DNA from: Bradyrhizobium sp. CCBAU 53351
Lineage (GTDB): Bacteria > Pseudomonadota > Alphaproteobacteria > Rhizobiales > Xanthobacteraceae
Assembly (NCBI RefSeq): GCF_015291745.1
Contig: NZ_CP030059.1
Span: forward strand, 1,701,501 to 1,765,500
Direction: 5' to 3'
Length of the DNA: 64,000 nucleotides
Shown here: positions 54,973 through 63,588 of the stretch, one piece after another
Layout: the number at the start of each line of letters is the position of its first letter
Position numbering within the stretch: the first letter of the stretch is position 1
The notes under the pieces: generated by a model
Seen by the model: only the letters and a program-made list of their open reading frames with translations
The model's database searches: none
Told to the model about the DNA's origin: nothing
Made by a program: the position numbers and the translations under genes

Positions 54973-55587
54973 ATGTCCGACACATCAAGTTCCAAACAAT
55001 CAGCATTCGATCGGCGCGCCTTCATGGCCGGCGCGGCCGGCAGTGCGCTCGTCCCGATCACGGCGCGCGCGGCCGCAGAGGGGGCCAGGGCCCCCGCGGT
55101 ACAGGACCCGTCACTCCCTGTCGATGTCACGCTGCGGGTCAATGGCAAGGACAAGCGCCTGCACATCGACGCGCGCACCACGGTGCTCGATGCCCTGCGC
55201 GACCATCTCAAGCTCACCGGCAGCAAGAAGGGCTGCGATCACGGCCAATGCGGCGCCTGCACGGTGCTGATCGACGATCGGCGGGTGGTGTCGTGCCTGA
55301 CTCTCGCGCTCGCGGCCGAGGGGCAGGAGATCACGACGATCGAGAGCCTCGCCACCGACGATCGCCTGCATCCGATGCAGCAGGCCTTCATCGACAACGA
55401 CGCGTTCCAGTGCGGCTATTGCACGCCCGGCCAGATCATGTCCGCGATTGCCTGCGTGAAGGAGGGTCATGCGGGCAGCGAGGCCGACATCCGCGAATAT
55501 ATGAGCGGAAACATCTGCCGCTGCGCCGCCTATCCCAACATCGTCGCCGCCGTGAAGCAGGCCGCGCCCGAGATCATGAAAGGGTAG
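54973..55587 (+). CDS. paoA: Aldehyde oxidoreductase iron-sulfur subunit (PaoA/YagT-like)
   Basis: 204 residues. It starts with a twin-arginine type signal (FDRRAFMAGAAGSALVPIT, residues 12-30), as in PaoA. A plant-type [2Fe-2S] cluster is bound by C88, C93, C96 and C108 (CDHGQCGACTV), and a second by C147, C150, C182 and C184 (CGYC and ICRC). It passes electrons within the xanthine-dehydrogenase-like complex made with the next two genes. The Met at 54973 has GGAGG upstream; a frame 51 bases longer adds a non-signal stretch. The gene starts 88 bases after a strong terminator, so it has its own promoter. Confidence 0.88.
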   Translation: MSDTSSSKQSAFDRRAFMAGAAGSALVPITARAAAEGARAPAVQDPSLPVDVTLRVNGKDKRLHIDARTTVLDALRDHLKLTGSKKGCDHGQCGACTVLIDDRRVVSCLTLALAAEGQEITTIESLATDDRLHPMQQAFIDNDAFQCGYCTPGQIMSAIACVKEGHAGSEADIREYMSGNICRCAAYPNIVAAVKQAAPEIMKG

Positions 55588-55591
55588 GCGC

Positions 55592-56608
55592 ATGCGACCG
55601 TTCACGTATCAAAGGGCAACGGACCCGAACGCTGCCGTGCAGGCGCTCAGCGCCGCTGCGGCCGCCAATAGTCCGCTGACCCAGGCCCAGGCGCAGCCGC
55701 TGGCCGGCGGCACCACGCTGATCGATCTGATGAAGCTCGACGTGATGCGGCCCGCCGCGATCGTCGACATCAATGCGCTCGCGCGCGGCTGGTCGGCGAT
55801 CGAGCCGAAGGGCGACGGCCTGCGTCTCGGCGCGCTCGCGAAGATGTCGGATGTTGCCGCGCACGACGAGATCCAGCGCAATTACCCGGTGATCGCCAAT
55901 TCCCTGAAGCTCGCCGCCAGCGCCCAGTTGCGCAACATGGCGACGCTCGGCGGCAACGTGATGCAGCGAACGCGCTGCAGCTATTTCCGCGATGTGTCCT
56001 ATGAGAATTGCAACAAGCGCAATCCCGGCTCCGGCTGTGCCGCCATGGACGGCGTCAACCGCATGCACGCGGTGCTCGGCGTCTCCGACCAGTGCATCGC
56101 GACCTATCCCGGCGATTTCGCGCAGGCCCTGATCGCGCTGGATGCAACCGTCGAAATCACCGAAAAATCCGGCGTCCGCAGCCTGCCATTTGCGCAGCTG
56201 CACAAGGCGCCCGGTAGCACACCCGACATCGAGACCAGTCTTCAACCGGGTGAGCTGATCTCGGCGTTCTCCATTTCCGGACGCTGGCCCCGTTCGGTGT
56301 ATCTCAAGGCGCGCGACCGGCAGTCCTACGAGTTTGCGCTCTCCTCGGCGGCGGTCGCGCTCGACGTGCAGGACGGCATGATCAGGGACGCGCGCGTTGC
56401 GCTCGGCGGCGTCGCCACCGTGCCCTGGCGGGCGCGTGAGGCGGAGGCGCTGTTGAAAGGACAGAGATTCGACGACGGCCTGGCGCAGCGTGTTGCCGAT
56501 GCCGCCTTCGCGGACGCCAAGGGGCGGCAGCACAACAGCTTCAAGATTGAGCTCGGCAAGCGCGTCGTGGCACGCGCGCTCCAGCAAGCCGTAACGATGG
56601 AGATCTGA
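55592..56608 (+). CDS. paoB: Aldehyde oxidoreductase FAD subunit (PaoB/YagS-like)
   Basis: 338 residues. The FAD-binding fold has PLAGGTTLIDLMKLDV near residue 37 and ASAQLRNMATLGGNVMQRT near 110, the typical FAD loop of CO dehydrogenase-type flavoproteins. Cysteines at 129, 140, 149 and 168 (RTRCSYFRD, NCNKRNPGSGCAA, DQCIA) match the extra [4Fe-4S] cluster of PaoB. It is 4 bases after paoA and 2 before the large subunit, so one operon. Confidence 0.88.
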   Translation: MRPFTYQRATDPNAAVQALSAAAAANSPLTQAQAQPLAGGTTLIDLMKLDVMRPAAIVDINALARGWSAIEPKGDGLRLGALAKMSDVAAHDEIQRNYPVIANSLKLAASAQLRNMATLGGNVMQRTRCSYFRDVSYENCNKRNPGSGCAAMDGVNRMHAVLGVSDQCIATYPGDFAQALIALDATVEITEKSGVRSLPFAQLHKAPGSTPDIETSLQPGELISAFSISGRWPRSVYLKARDRQSYEFALSSAAVALDVQDGMIRDARVALGGVATVPWRAREAEALLKGQRFDDGLAQRVADAAFADAKGRQHNSFKIELGKRVVARALQQAVTMEI

Positions 56609-56610
56609 TC

Positions 56611-58902
56611 ATGACCGTTGCTGCTCCCGAGCCGAAGACGAACATGGGCCAGCCGGTGCCGCGCTATGATGGGGTCGTAAAAGTGACGGGACGAGCGACC
56701 TATGCGTCCGACATGCCGCTCGCCGACCCCGCCTATGCGTTTCTCGTCACCAGCGCCATCGCCAAGGGACGGATCGACAGCTTCGATCTCGATGACTCCA
56801 GGCGCGTCCGCGGCGTGATCGATATCGTCACCCACGAGAACGCACCGAAGTTGAAGGACTCCAAGCTCTTCAGCAATGGCGGCTATGCGGGCACGACGAT
56901 CCAGCCGCTGAAATCCGCCGAGATCGCCCATGACGGCCAGATCATTGCGGTGGTCGTTGCCGAAACCTACGAGGTGGCCCGTGAGGCCGCCAACCGCGTC
57001 AAGGTCAGCTACACGGCCGCCACGCCAAGCGCGACCTTCGACTCCCCGGGAACGACCAGTGCGTCTGCGAAGGGGCAGAATGCCCAGTTCAAGGAAGACC
57101 CGAAGGTCGGCGATTTCGCCAAGGCGTTCGACGAGGCGGAGGTCAAGCTGACCGCTTCCTATGAGACGCCGGCGCAGCATCACAATCCGATGGAGCTGTT
57201 TTCGACAAGCTGCGCCTGGATGGGCGACGAGCTCGTCATCTACGAGCCGAGCCAGTTCGTCTACGGCCTGAAATATGGGGTCGCCGAACAGCTCGGCATC
57301 GACGCCGACAAGGTGCGCGTGGTCAACCCCTATGTCGGTGGCGGCTTCGGCTCGCGCGGCTCCATGACGCCGCGTACCGCCATCATCGCCGGTATTGCCA
57401 GGCGGCTGAACCGGCCGGTCAAGCTGGTCCCGACCCGCGACCAGGGCTTTACCATCACCACCCACCGTGCAGAGACCCGCCACGAGATCAAGCTCGGTGC
57501 GCGCCGCGACGGCAAGCTGGTCGCGCTCAGACATGAGGGCGCCGAAGTGTCCTCTCGGCCCGATGCCTATTGCGTCGGCGGCACCAAGACGACGACGCGG
57601 CTCTATGCCTGTCCGAATGTCGACAGCCTCGTCTCCATCGTGCGGGCCGACCGCAACACGCCCGGCTTCATGCGCTCGCCACCGGAGGTGCCGTATCTGT
57701 TTGCGCTGGAAAGCGCAATGGACGAGCTCGCGGTCAAGCTGAACATGGATCCGGTCGAGCTTCGACGTATGAACGACACCACCAACGAGCCTATCGGTGG
57801 CAAGCCCTACACCTCGCGCTCGCTGATGGCCTGTTTCGACGAGGCCGCCAAGGCGTTCGGCTGGACGCAGCGCTCGCCGCAGCCGAAATCGATGTCGGAC
57901 GGGGACTGGCTGATCGGCTATGGCTGTGCCGCAACCTGCTATCCGACGCAGATGGGCCCCGCTGCAGCACGCGTCCGGCTGCAGCGCGACGGCCGTACCC
58001 GCGTCGAGATCGCCGGCCACGAGATCGGGACAGGTGCCCATACCGTCATTGCGCAGACTGCGGCCGAAAGGCTCGGCGTGCCGCTGGAGAAGGTCGCCGT
58101 CTTCATCGGGGATAGCGATCTGCCGCCGGCGCCCGTTGCCGGAGGCTCGAACTCCACGGCCAGCACCTGCTCGGCGGTGACGATGGTGTGCGATCAGATC
58201 CGGCAGCGCCTGTTCAAGGCGGCGATGCCGGGCCAAAGCCTGACGGACAAGGCCAAGGAGACCGTCGGCCTCGGCCAGACGCCGGCCACGCAGGCAGCAA
58301 AGGGCGATCGGCCGCTCGACCTGGAGAAGGCGTTCGACGCGCTCGGGGTCGGCGTCGTCGAGGAATATGGCGAGTGGAAGCCGGAAGGCGCGCCGCTGGA
58401 TTCCTTCCGCGCCATGCATAGCGGGCAGGTGCGGCTCGTGGGCGGACACCAAATGAAGGATCAGATCGCCTATGCGTTCGGAGCGGAGTTCGTCGAGGTG
58501 CGCGTCAACCGCTTCACGCACGAGATCCGCTGCCCCCGCCTGGTCGGCGCCTTCGCTGCAGGCCGCATCATGAACCCGCGCACCGCGCGCAGCCAGCTGA
58601 TGGGCGGACTGATCTGGGGCATGTCGTCGGCGCTGCTGGAGGCCACCGAGATCGACGAGCGCAATGCCCGCTACGTCAACGACAATCTTGCCGACTACCT
58701 AGTGCCCGTGAATGCCGATGTGGCCGACGTCGAGGTCATCTTGCTGTCCGAGCAGGATGACCGCATCAATCCCGTCGGCGCAAAGGGCGTCGGCGAGCTC
58801 GCCAATGTCGGCACCAATGCGGCGATCTGCAATGCGATTTACCACGCCACCGGCCAGCGCATCCGCAAGCTCCCGGTCCGGCTGGAAAATATCGAGGTGT
58901 GA
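56611..58902 (+). CDS. paoC: Aldehyde oxidoreductase molybdenum subunit (PaoC/YagR-like)
   Basis: 763 residues, the catalytic subunit with molybdopterin cytosine dinucleotide and a sulfido-Mo centre. Landmarks are the start RYDGVVKVTGRATYASDMPL, VGGGFGSRGSMTPRTAIIAG near 245, RSPPEVPYLFALESAMDELA near 355 and GAKGVGELANVG near 725, with the catalytic base E729. It hydroxylates aldehydes to acids, probably aromatic ones that could come from lignin breakdown as with the van genes; the exact substrate is unknown. No PaoD/XdhC-type chaperone lies nearby. Stop codon is followed by the FKBP leader hairpin. Confidence 0.88.
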   Translation: MTVAAPEPKTNMGQPVPRYDGVVKVTGRATYASDMPLADPAYAFLVTSAIAKGRIDSFDLDDSRRVRGVIDIVTHENAPKLKDSKLFSNGGYAGTTIQPLKSAEIAHDGQIIAVVVAETYEVAREAANRVKVSYTAATPSATFDSPGTTSASAKGQNAQFKEDPKVGDFAKAFDEAEVKLTASYETPAQHHNPMELFSTSCAWMGDELVIYEPSQFVYGLKYGVAEQLGIDADKVRVVNPYVGGGFGSRGSMTPRTAIIAGIARRLNRPVKLVPTRDQGFTITTHRAETRHEIKLGARRDGKLVALRHEGAEVSSRPDAYCVGGTKTTTRLYACPNVDSLVSIVRADRNTPGFMRSPPEVPYLFALESAMDELAVKLNMDPVELRRMNDTTNEPIGGKPYTSRSLMACFDEAAKAFGWTQRSPQPKSMSDGDWLIGYGCAATCYPTQMGPAAARVRLQRDGRTRVEIAGHEIGTGAHTVIAQTAAERLGVPLEKVAVFIGDSDLPPAPVAGGSNSTASTCSAVTMVCDQIRQRLFKAAMPGQSLTDKAKETVGLGQTPATQAAKGDRPLDLEKAFDALGVGVVEEYGEWKPEGAPLDSFRAMHSGQVRLVGGHQMKDQIAYAFGAEFVEVRVNRFTHEIRCPRLVGAFAAGRIMNPRTARSQLMGGLIWGMSSALLEATEIDERNARYVNDNLADYLVPVNADVADVEVILLSEQDDRINPVGAKGVGELANVGTNAAICNAIYHATGQRIRKLPVRLENIEV

Positions 58903-58931
58903 GGGGTGGAAACCCCAACCGCGTTGCGCTA

Positions 58932-58960
58932 GACACCTTCCGCCACAAACGGAAGGTGTC
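58932..58960 (+). promoter_or_regulatory. Hairpin at the end of the pao operon, holding the FKBP ribosome-binding site
   Basis: A perfect 10-bp stem (58932-58941 with 58951-58960) with a 9-base loop. The right arm contains GGAAGG, the ribosome-binding site of the FKBP gene whose ATG follows after TTT. The hairpin may both end pao transcription and mask this site. Confidence 0.6.
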
Positions 58961-58963
58961 TTT

Positions 58964-59428
58964 ATGCAGCGTTTCCAGCGCGCGCTCCTCACCCTGATGT
59001 CGGCGCTCGCGATCACCGTGATCGCAGGCGTGTCGCATTTCGTTTCCACCACGGCCTCGGCCCAGACCGCAGGAAAGACCATGACCACAGCTTCAGGCTT
59101 GCAGATCATCGACTCCACCGTCGGCACCGGTGCCTCGCCGCAGCCCGGCCAGATCTGCGTGATGCACTACACCGGCTGGCTCTATGAGAACGGCCAGAAG
59201 GGCAAGAAATTCGACAGCTCCGTCGATCGCAAGGAGCCGTTCGAATTCCCGATCGGCAAGGGCCGCGTCATCGCCGGATGGGATGAGGGCGTTGCCTCCA
59301 TGAAGGTCGGCGGCAAGCGCACGCTGATCATTCCGCCGCAACTCGGCTACGGCGCGCGCGGCGCCGGCGGCGTTATTCCGCCGAACGCGACGCTGATGTT
59401 CGACGTGGAATTGCTCGCGGTGAAATGA
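58964..59428 (+). CDS. FKBP-type peptidyl-prolyl isomerase, secreted
   Basis: 154 residues with a signal peptide (LLTLMSALAITVIAGVSHF, ending near TTASA). The FKBP domain is complete: YTGWLYENGQKGKKFDSSVD, FEFPIGKGRVIAGWDEGVAS, GGKRTLIIPPQLGYGARGAG and ATLMFDVELLAVK, including the aromatic pocket (Y, F, D, W, Y). It catalyses proline isomerisation in the periplasm during protein folding. The ATG at 58964 has GGAAGG upstream inside a hairpin. It ends before a bidirectional terminator shared with csbD. Confidence 0.9.
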   Translation: MQRFQRALLTLMSALAITVIAGVSHFVSTTASAQTAGKTMTTASGLQIIDSTVGTGASPQPGQICVMHYTGWLYENGQKGKKFDSSVDRKEPFEFPIGKGRVIAGWDEGVASMKVGGKRTLIIPPQLGYGARGAGGVIPPNATLMFDVELLAVK

Positions 59429-59489
59429 CGGCGCAGCTGTCGTTCCGGGTTCGGCTCTTCGAGCCGCCCTGGAATGACTGGACAAACAA

Positions 59490-59516
59490 AAAGACCGGCC
59501 TTTCGGCCGGTCTTTT
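59490..59516. terminator. Bidirectional intrinsic terminator
   Basis: An 11-bp perfect stem (59490-59500 with 59505-59515; GACCGGCC core) with loop TTTC, preceded by A residues and followed by TTTT. It lies between the convergent FKBP gene (plus) and the CsbD-like gene (minus), and fits both directions. Confidence 0.85.
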
Positions 59517-59537
59517 CGCATTCAGCTCCTTTGCGCG

Positions 59538-59756
59538 TCATTCCGTCGCGCGCTTTGCGGAGGCCGCGGCGCGATCGATCGCATCCTTTGCGGCGTCCTT
59601 GGCATCGCCCATGGCCTGCTGGCCCTTGCCTTTCACTTCCTGGACGACGCCTTCGCCCTTCAAGCGCTCGGAACCGGTGGCTTCACCGATGCCCTGCTTG
59701 GCCTTGCCGATCGCTTCGTTCGCGTTGCCCTTGATCTTGTCGCTGGTGCTGCCCAT
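59538..59756 (-). CDS. CsbD-family stress-type protein
   Basis: 72 residues, helical and charged, without Cys or Trp. The pattern [40 protein letters not shown] and [17 protein letters not shown] is the CsbD fold, found in small general-stress proteins of unknown role. AGGAGAG stands before the ATG at 59756; the longer frame is not credible. In many bacteria it is controlled by general stress sigma factors, but no such promoter is evident here. Confidence 0.9.
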   Translation of the reverse strand: MGSTSDKIKGNANEAIGKAKQGIGEATGSERLKGEGVVQEVKGKGQQAMGDAKDAAKDAIDRAAASAKRATE

Positions 59757-59884
59757 GAAACTCTCCTTTTCATCTTGTCGTGTAGTCAACGTCCCGGGGC
59801 GACGAGGGTTCCAATTTTGGTATGGCTCACGGGCGCGGCTTCGGGTTAGTTTGCCGCGCACGGAACCAACAGAAAGCAAGTCCC

Positions 59885-60397
59885 ATGACCGGCCATGACC
59901 ATTCGCATTCTCACCATGACCACGGTCATGACGATCGCTGGAAACATGACGGCGTGCGGGTCATTCCCGGCAACCAGCTCGATACCAACGTGCCGTCCAC
60001 GGCCGGCATGGATCGTGCGGCCGCGATCAATTTCGCGCGTGTCGGTGCGCAGAAATTGTGGGCCGGCACGGTCAGCATCAAGCCCGATGCCAAGACCGGC
60101 GCGCACCACCACGGCCATCTCGAAAGCGTCATCTACGTCGTGAAGGGCAAGGCCCGGATGCGCTGGGGCGAGAAGCTGCAATTCACGGCAGAGGCTGGCC
60201 CCGGCGATTTCATCTTCGTCCCGCCCTACGTGCCGCACCAGGAGATCAACGCCAGCCCGGACGAGGTGCTGGAATGCGTGCTGGTGCGCAGCGACGGCGA
60301 AGCCGTGGCGATCAACCTCGACATCGAGCCAATCGAGAAGCCCGAGACCGTGCTGTGGATCGATCCGGTACACCGGGACCCGAACGAGAAGAAGTAG
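59885..60397 (+). CDS. Cupin-domain protein with a His-rich N-terminus
   Basis: 170 residues. The N-terminus, [19 protein letters not shown], has nine histidines in the first 20 residues and would bind Zn, Ni or Cu. A cupin barrel follows: [20 protein letters not shown] near residue 73 (first metal motif) and [18 protein letters not shown] near 109 (second motif). The metal-binding His and Glu are present, so enzymatic activity such as isomerase or dioxygenase is possible but not assignable. The Met at 59885 starts directly at the His-rich segment. Confidence 0.82.
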   Translation: MTGHDHSHSHHDHGHDDRWKHDGVRVIPGNQLDTNVPSTAGMDRAAAINFARVGAQKLWAGTVSIKPDAKTGAHHHGHLESVIYVVKGKARMRWGEKLQFTAEAGPGDFIFVPPYVPHQEINASPDEVLECVLVRSDGEAVAINLDIEPIEKPETVLWIDPVHRDPNEKK

Positions 60398-60460
60398 GAC
60401 TGGCCCGGGGGGCGGCGCGATCGTCCCCCGGGACTCGAAAAAAATATTCGGAGGCCGTGT

Positions 60461-60507
60461 CGGATGGCCTGTGGGCCATCCGTCCTTGGGCAGAACCCGC
60501 CCCAAGG
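60461..60507 (+). promoter_or_regulatory. Two hairpins in the leader of a VOC gene
   Basis: A 9-bp stem (60461-60469 with 60474-60482, 4-base loop) is followed by a second stem (CCTTGGG near 60485 with CCCAAGG near 60501). The right arm of the second overlaps AAGGAG, the ribosome-binding sequence of the gene at 60516. Confidence 0.45.
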
Positions 60508-60515
60508 AGCCTCCG

Positions 60516-60944
60516 ATGCCCAAGATGATCTTCGTCAGCCTGCCGGTGACCGACCTCGCGCGCGCCACCGCGTTCTACGAGGCGGTCGGCGCGGACAAGA
60601 ACCCGCAATTCTGCGACGATACGGCGAGTTGCATGGCCTTTTCCGAGACCATCTTCGTCATGCTGACGACGCACGACAAATTCCGTCAATTCACGCCGAA
60701 GCCGATCGCGGATGCCAGAACCTCGAACCAGGTGCTGCTCTGCCTGTCGGCGGACAGCCGCAGCGACGTCGACGAGATCGTCGGCAGGGCCGAGGCCGCG
60801 GGCGGGGTGGCCGATCCCAGCCCGAAGGACGAATACAGCTTCATGTACGGCCGCAGCTTCGAGGATCCGGACGGCCACATGTGGGGCGTGAACTGGATGG
60901 ATCTGGCGGCCGCGCCCGCGCAGCCGGCCATGGCCGACGCCTGA
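60516..60944 (+). CDS. VOC-superfamily protein (glyoxalase/bleomycin-resistance type)
   Basis: 142 residues. The fold begins KMIFVSLPVTDLARATAFYE and has VADPSPKDEYSFMYGRSFED and DPDGHMWGVNWMDL near the end, with a possible metal ligand His and Glu pair. VOC proteins form paired beta-alpha-beta-beta-beta modules and serve as glyoxalases, dioxygenases or resistance proteins. This one resembles the small single-chain group of unknown function. The start has AAGGAG upstream. It is followed after 43 bases by a second VOC gene. Confidence 0.85.
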   Translation: MPKMIFVSLPVTDLARATAFYEAVGADKNPQFCDDTASCMAFSETIFVMLTTHDKFRQFTPKPIADARTSNQVLLCLSADSRSDVDEIVGRAEAAGGVADPSPKDEYSFMYGRSFEDPDGHMWGVNWMDLAAAPAQPAMADA

Positions 60945-60987
60945 TCGAAATCCGCAAATATCCAACATTCGAAGAGGAGCACTCGGG

Positions 60988-61476
60988 ATGTCCAAGCTCG
61001 TGCCTTGCATGTGGTTCAACGGCGATGCCGAAGAGGCCGCGAAGTTCTACACCTCGCTCGTGCCGAACTCCGAGATCACGCATGTTCAGCGCAACGTTTC
61101 GGACGGACCCTCCGGCAAGACGGGCTCGGTGCTGGTGGTCGAGTTCACGGTGGCCGGCCAGCCCTTGGTCGCGCTCAACGGCGGCATGAAGATGGAGTAT
61201 ACCCACGCCATCTCGCTGATGATCCATTGCGACGACCAGGCCCAGGTCGATAGCGTCTGGAATGCCTTTCTCGCGGATGGCGGCAAGGCAGAGCAGTGCG
61301 GCTGGCTCAGGGATCGCTGGGGCGTGGCCTGGCAGGTGGTGCCGAAGGTGATGTTCGAATTCCTGTCGAGCCCCGACAAGGCGGCCGCCGCGCGCGCGAT
61401 GCAGGCGATGATGAAGATGGTGAAGCTGGATGTCGACGCGTTGCGCCGCGCGTTCGAGGGCAAGTCGGCGGCGTGA
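60988..61476 (+). CDS. VOC-superfamily protein (PhnB-like)
   Basis: 162 residues of the PhnB-like group, sometimes annotated as 3-demethylubiquinone methyltransferase because of a false domain name. Landmarks are LVPCMWFNGDAEEAAKFYTS at the start, FTVAGQPLVALNGG and CGWLRDRWGVAWQVVPKVMF. No catalytic metal site can be assigned. It lies in the same orientation as the VOC gene before it; the two could be one transcript. Ends 16 bases before a palindromic repeat. Confidence 0.85.
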   Translation: MSKLVPCMWFNGDAEEAAKFYTSLVPNSEITHVQRNVSDGPSGKTGSVLVVEFTVAGQPLVALNGGMKMEYTHAISLMIHCDDQAQVDSVWNAFLADGGKAEQCGWLRDRWGVAWQVVPKVMFEFLSSPDKAAAARAMQAMMKMVKLDVDALRRAFEGKSAA

Positions 61477-61492
61477 CATCAGCGCGGATGCC

Positions 61493-61583
61493 GTAGGGTA
61501 GGCAAAGGCGCGTTTGCGCCGTGCCCACCCTTTGTCTCCAATATCGAGAAGTGGTGGGCACGCTTTGCCTATGCGCACCCTAC
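61493..61583. repeat. GTAGGGTAGGCAAAGGCGC-type palindromic repeat
   Basis: Inverted arms near 61493-61511 (GTAGGGTAGGCAAAGGCGC) and 61565-61583 (ending GCACCCTAC), with inner blocks GTGCCCACC and GGTGGGCAC. This is a dispersed type I recall from Bradyrhizobium. It lies between convergent genes. Confidence 0.75.
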
Positions 61584-61599
61584 GAAACTGCGCCCGCAG

Positions 61600-62760
61600 C
61601 TAGTAATTTATCCTTAGCCCGACGCCGCCGTGGATGGTGTTGCCCACCGGCTGCGGGCCCAGCGTGCCGTTGGCGAAGAGATCCACGATCCAGCCCTTCT
61701 GCACGCGGAAGCCGAGGCGGCCGCCATATTCGAACCAGCCCTGGTTGCCCATGGTCGGCACCACCACGCCCTGGCCGGTCACGGTCGCCACGATGCCGCT
61801 GCGGCTGGCAAACGACTGCACCCAGCCGCCATTGATGTTCGTCTCGAAATTGCTGCCGAACAGATGTGTCCACTGGCCGCCGATCTTGACCAGGCTGGTG
61901 CGGTCGGTGCCATCAGCGATGGTGGCGTCGAACGGATTGAATGCCACCGCATTGTCGCTGTAGCCGGACACGCGCTGCCAGAGCTGCCAGACCTCGATCG
62001 AGGCTGCGACTTCGTCGCGCGGCGACAGGCGGCTCATCCAGCCGGCGCGGCCGTAGACCGCGTAGTTCGAGGCGTTGGTCGAGCTCGTCACGCTCACCGG
62101 CCCGAGGCTGGTGTTGTAGCTGCGGGTGTAGCGCGCCTTTTCCCACGGCGTCAGGATCGTGCCGACGTCGAAGAACGGACGCGACGAGCCCCAGTCGGTA
62201 AAGTCGTAACGCAGTGCGAAGGCGCCGATCGGTGCGCTCGTGATCTTGTAGCCGCCCTCGTTGTATTGCGTGTAGGCGATGCCGGCGAGCAGCGACAAAT
62301 TGTTGGTCAATTCCTTGCGGCCGTGGATGCCGGCCGAGAACGAGCCGGCCGAGCCGAATGCGCTGATGCAATCGCTGCAATTGACTTGCTCGTTGACGCC
62401 CAGCAACACCGTTCCGAGCACCCGGTTGGTGATCATCTGGTTGAAGCGCTGGCCCGCGAGGCCGCCGATCGAATTGCCGCTGGAATCCGCACCGGTCGGC
62501 GTCGGCGCCGAGGTCGGTGATGGAGATGGACTCGGCGACGGCGAGGGATAGGGGCTGGGCGAAGGAGAGGGAGAAGGCGACGGCGAAGATGTCGGTGATG
62601 GGGACGGAGAATAGGTCGGGTAAGGCGTCGGCTCACCACATTCGATCTCGCAAGAAACCTGAGCTGCAACCGGGCGAACATCGAGCGCGACGAACGCAAG
62701 CGCGGCGGCCACGGTCAGCAGGCCGGCGAGGGCGAAGAGTCGAAAGTTGAATTTCGCCAT
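61600..62760 (-). CDS. Outer-membrane beta-barrel (autotransporter-type) protein with Pro-Ser linker
   Basis: 386 residues. A signal peptide (LFALAGLLTVAAALAFVALD) is followed by two cysteines (CEIEC) and a long low-complexity linker of repeated PSPS units up to about residue 95. The remaining 280 residues alternate in the way of a beta-barrel (RKELTNNLSLLAGIAYTQYN; WMSRLSPRDEVAASIEVWQL; GWFEYGGRLGFRVQKGW) and end in the aromatic residue Y of GLRINY, which suits BAM-mediated insertion. A second Cys pair lies at CSDC. It resembles autotransporter barrels without a passenger. It follows the FecR-type gene by 2 bases and is co-transcribed. Possibly surface-exposed. Confidence 0.7.
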   Translation of the reverse strand: MAKFNFRLFALAGLLTVAAALAFVALDVRPVAAQVSCEIECGEPTPYPTYSPSPSPTSSPSPSPSPSPSPYPSPSPSPSPSPTSAPTPTGADSSGNSIGGLAGQRFNQMITNRVLGTVLLGVNEQVNCSDCISAFGSAGSFSAGIHGRKELTNNLSLLAGIAYTQYNEGGYKITSAPIGAFALRYDFTDWGSSRPFFDVGTILTPWEKARYTRSYNTSLGPVSVTSSTNASNYAVYGRAGWMSRLSPRDEVAASIEVWQLWQRVSGYSDNAVAFNPFDATIADGTDRTSLVKIGGQWTHLFGSNFETNINGGWVQSFASRSGIVATVTGQGVVVPTMGNQGWFEYGGRLGFRVQKGWIVDLFANGTLGPQPVGNTIHGGVGLRINY

Positions 62761-62762
62761 CG

Positions 62763-63464
62763 TCAGCGCCCGCACAGCATGCCGTCGTCATGGACGGCGG
62801 GCGTGATGGTCGGCGAGGCGTCGGCATATTGGTTTACGGCGCAAAGCCCGGCGCTCGCGGCGCAGTTGGCGGCGAAGGTCCAGGGCGGCGAGTTGGATTT
62901 GGTGATGCCGACCTTGCCGCCGCTCGAGGTGATGATTGCGGTGTCGCCCGGCTGGGTGAGCTGCACGCACTGGAAGCTCGTCGTGCAGACGCTGGCTGCG
63001 CCGTCCTGAAGCACGACGACGGAGCGTCCGCGCTGCGAGAGGATGTCGAGCGTGGTGCCGCGCACGCCGATGGTGGCAAGCGGCGTCGTGATCTTGTAGG
63101 CAGTCTTCTCGGAATGTCCGGTGACGAAACGGAATGCGCCCGTGGTCATGCGGATCGCGACATCGCGATAGCTGTGTTCGTCGTTGAAGACGGTGCGGTC
63201 GAGCTTCAGCGTGGCGCTGGGACCGAGCGACAGATTGGTGCTGTCGGCCATCACGAAGCGCGCCGCGCTGTCGGCGCCGGTGCGCACGGTCTCGTCGCGC
63301 AGCATGCTGTCGCCGACATTGATCGGCGTGGTGGACGCAGCGACGCGCACCACCTCGTTCTGGATCACGACGGCTTCGCCGACGCGCGTCTGCGCCATTG
63401 CGCAGGGCGCGGCGCCAAGCGCCGCCGACAACAGGGTGGGGAAAAACCAGAAACGCAAATTCAT
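62763..63464 (-). CDS. Secreted FecR-domain protein
   Basis: 233 residues. A signal peptide (FFPTLLSAALGAAPCAMAQ) ends near residue 25. The FecR domain follows: VGDSMLRDETVRTGADSAAR, MADSTNLSLGPSATLKLD and TPLATIGVRGTTLDI, the repeated beta strands of the fold. There is no N-terminal anti-sigma domain or membrane anchor, so this is the extracytoplasmic type, not a classical FecR sigma regulator. Four Cys in the C-terminal part may form disulfides. It is first in a two-gene operon with the barrel protein. The Met at 63464 was chosen for the signal. Confidence 0.8.
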   Translation of the reverse strand: MNLRFWFFPTLLSAALGAAPCAMAQTRVGEAVVIQNEVVRVAASTTPINVGDSMLRDETVRTGADSAARFVMADSTNLSLGPSATLKLDRTVFNDEHSYRDVAIRMTTGAFRFVTGHSEKTAYKITTPLATIGVRGTTLDILSQRGRSVVVLQDGAASVCTTSFQCVQLTQPGDTAIITSSGGKVGITKSNSPPWTFAANCAASAGLCAVNQYADASPTITPAVHDDGMLCGR

Positions 63465-63588
63465 TTTCGCAACCGATCGATATGTCCCTGATCGTACCGG
63501 ATCGCGCAAGCTTGCGATGTGGCGGAATTATCACAAGCCGCGCGGGACGTGCGTCATGCTTAGTGACAGTTGCGGCAGAATGCGTTCA

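Noticed and set aside
56326..58521. 731-residue open frame on the minus strand
   Set aside because: Shadow of the molybdenum subunit gene; Arg/His-rich with no domain.
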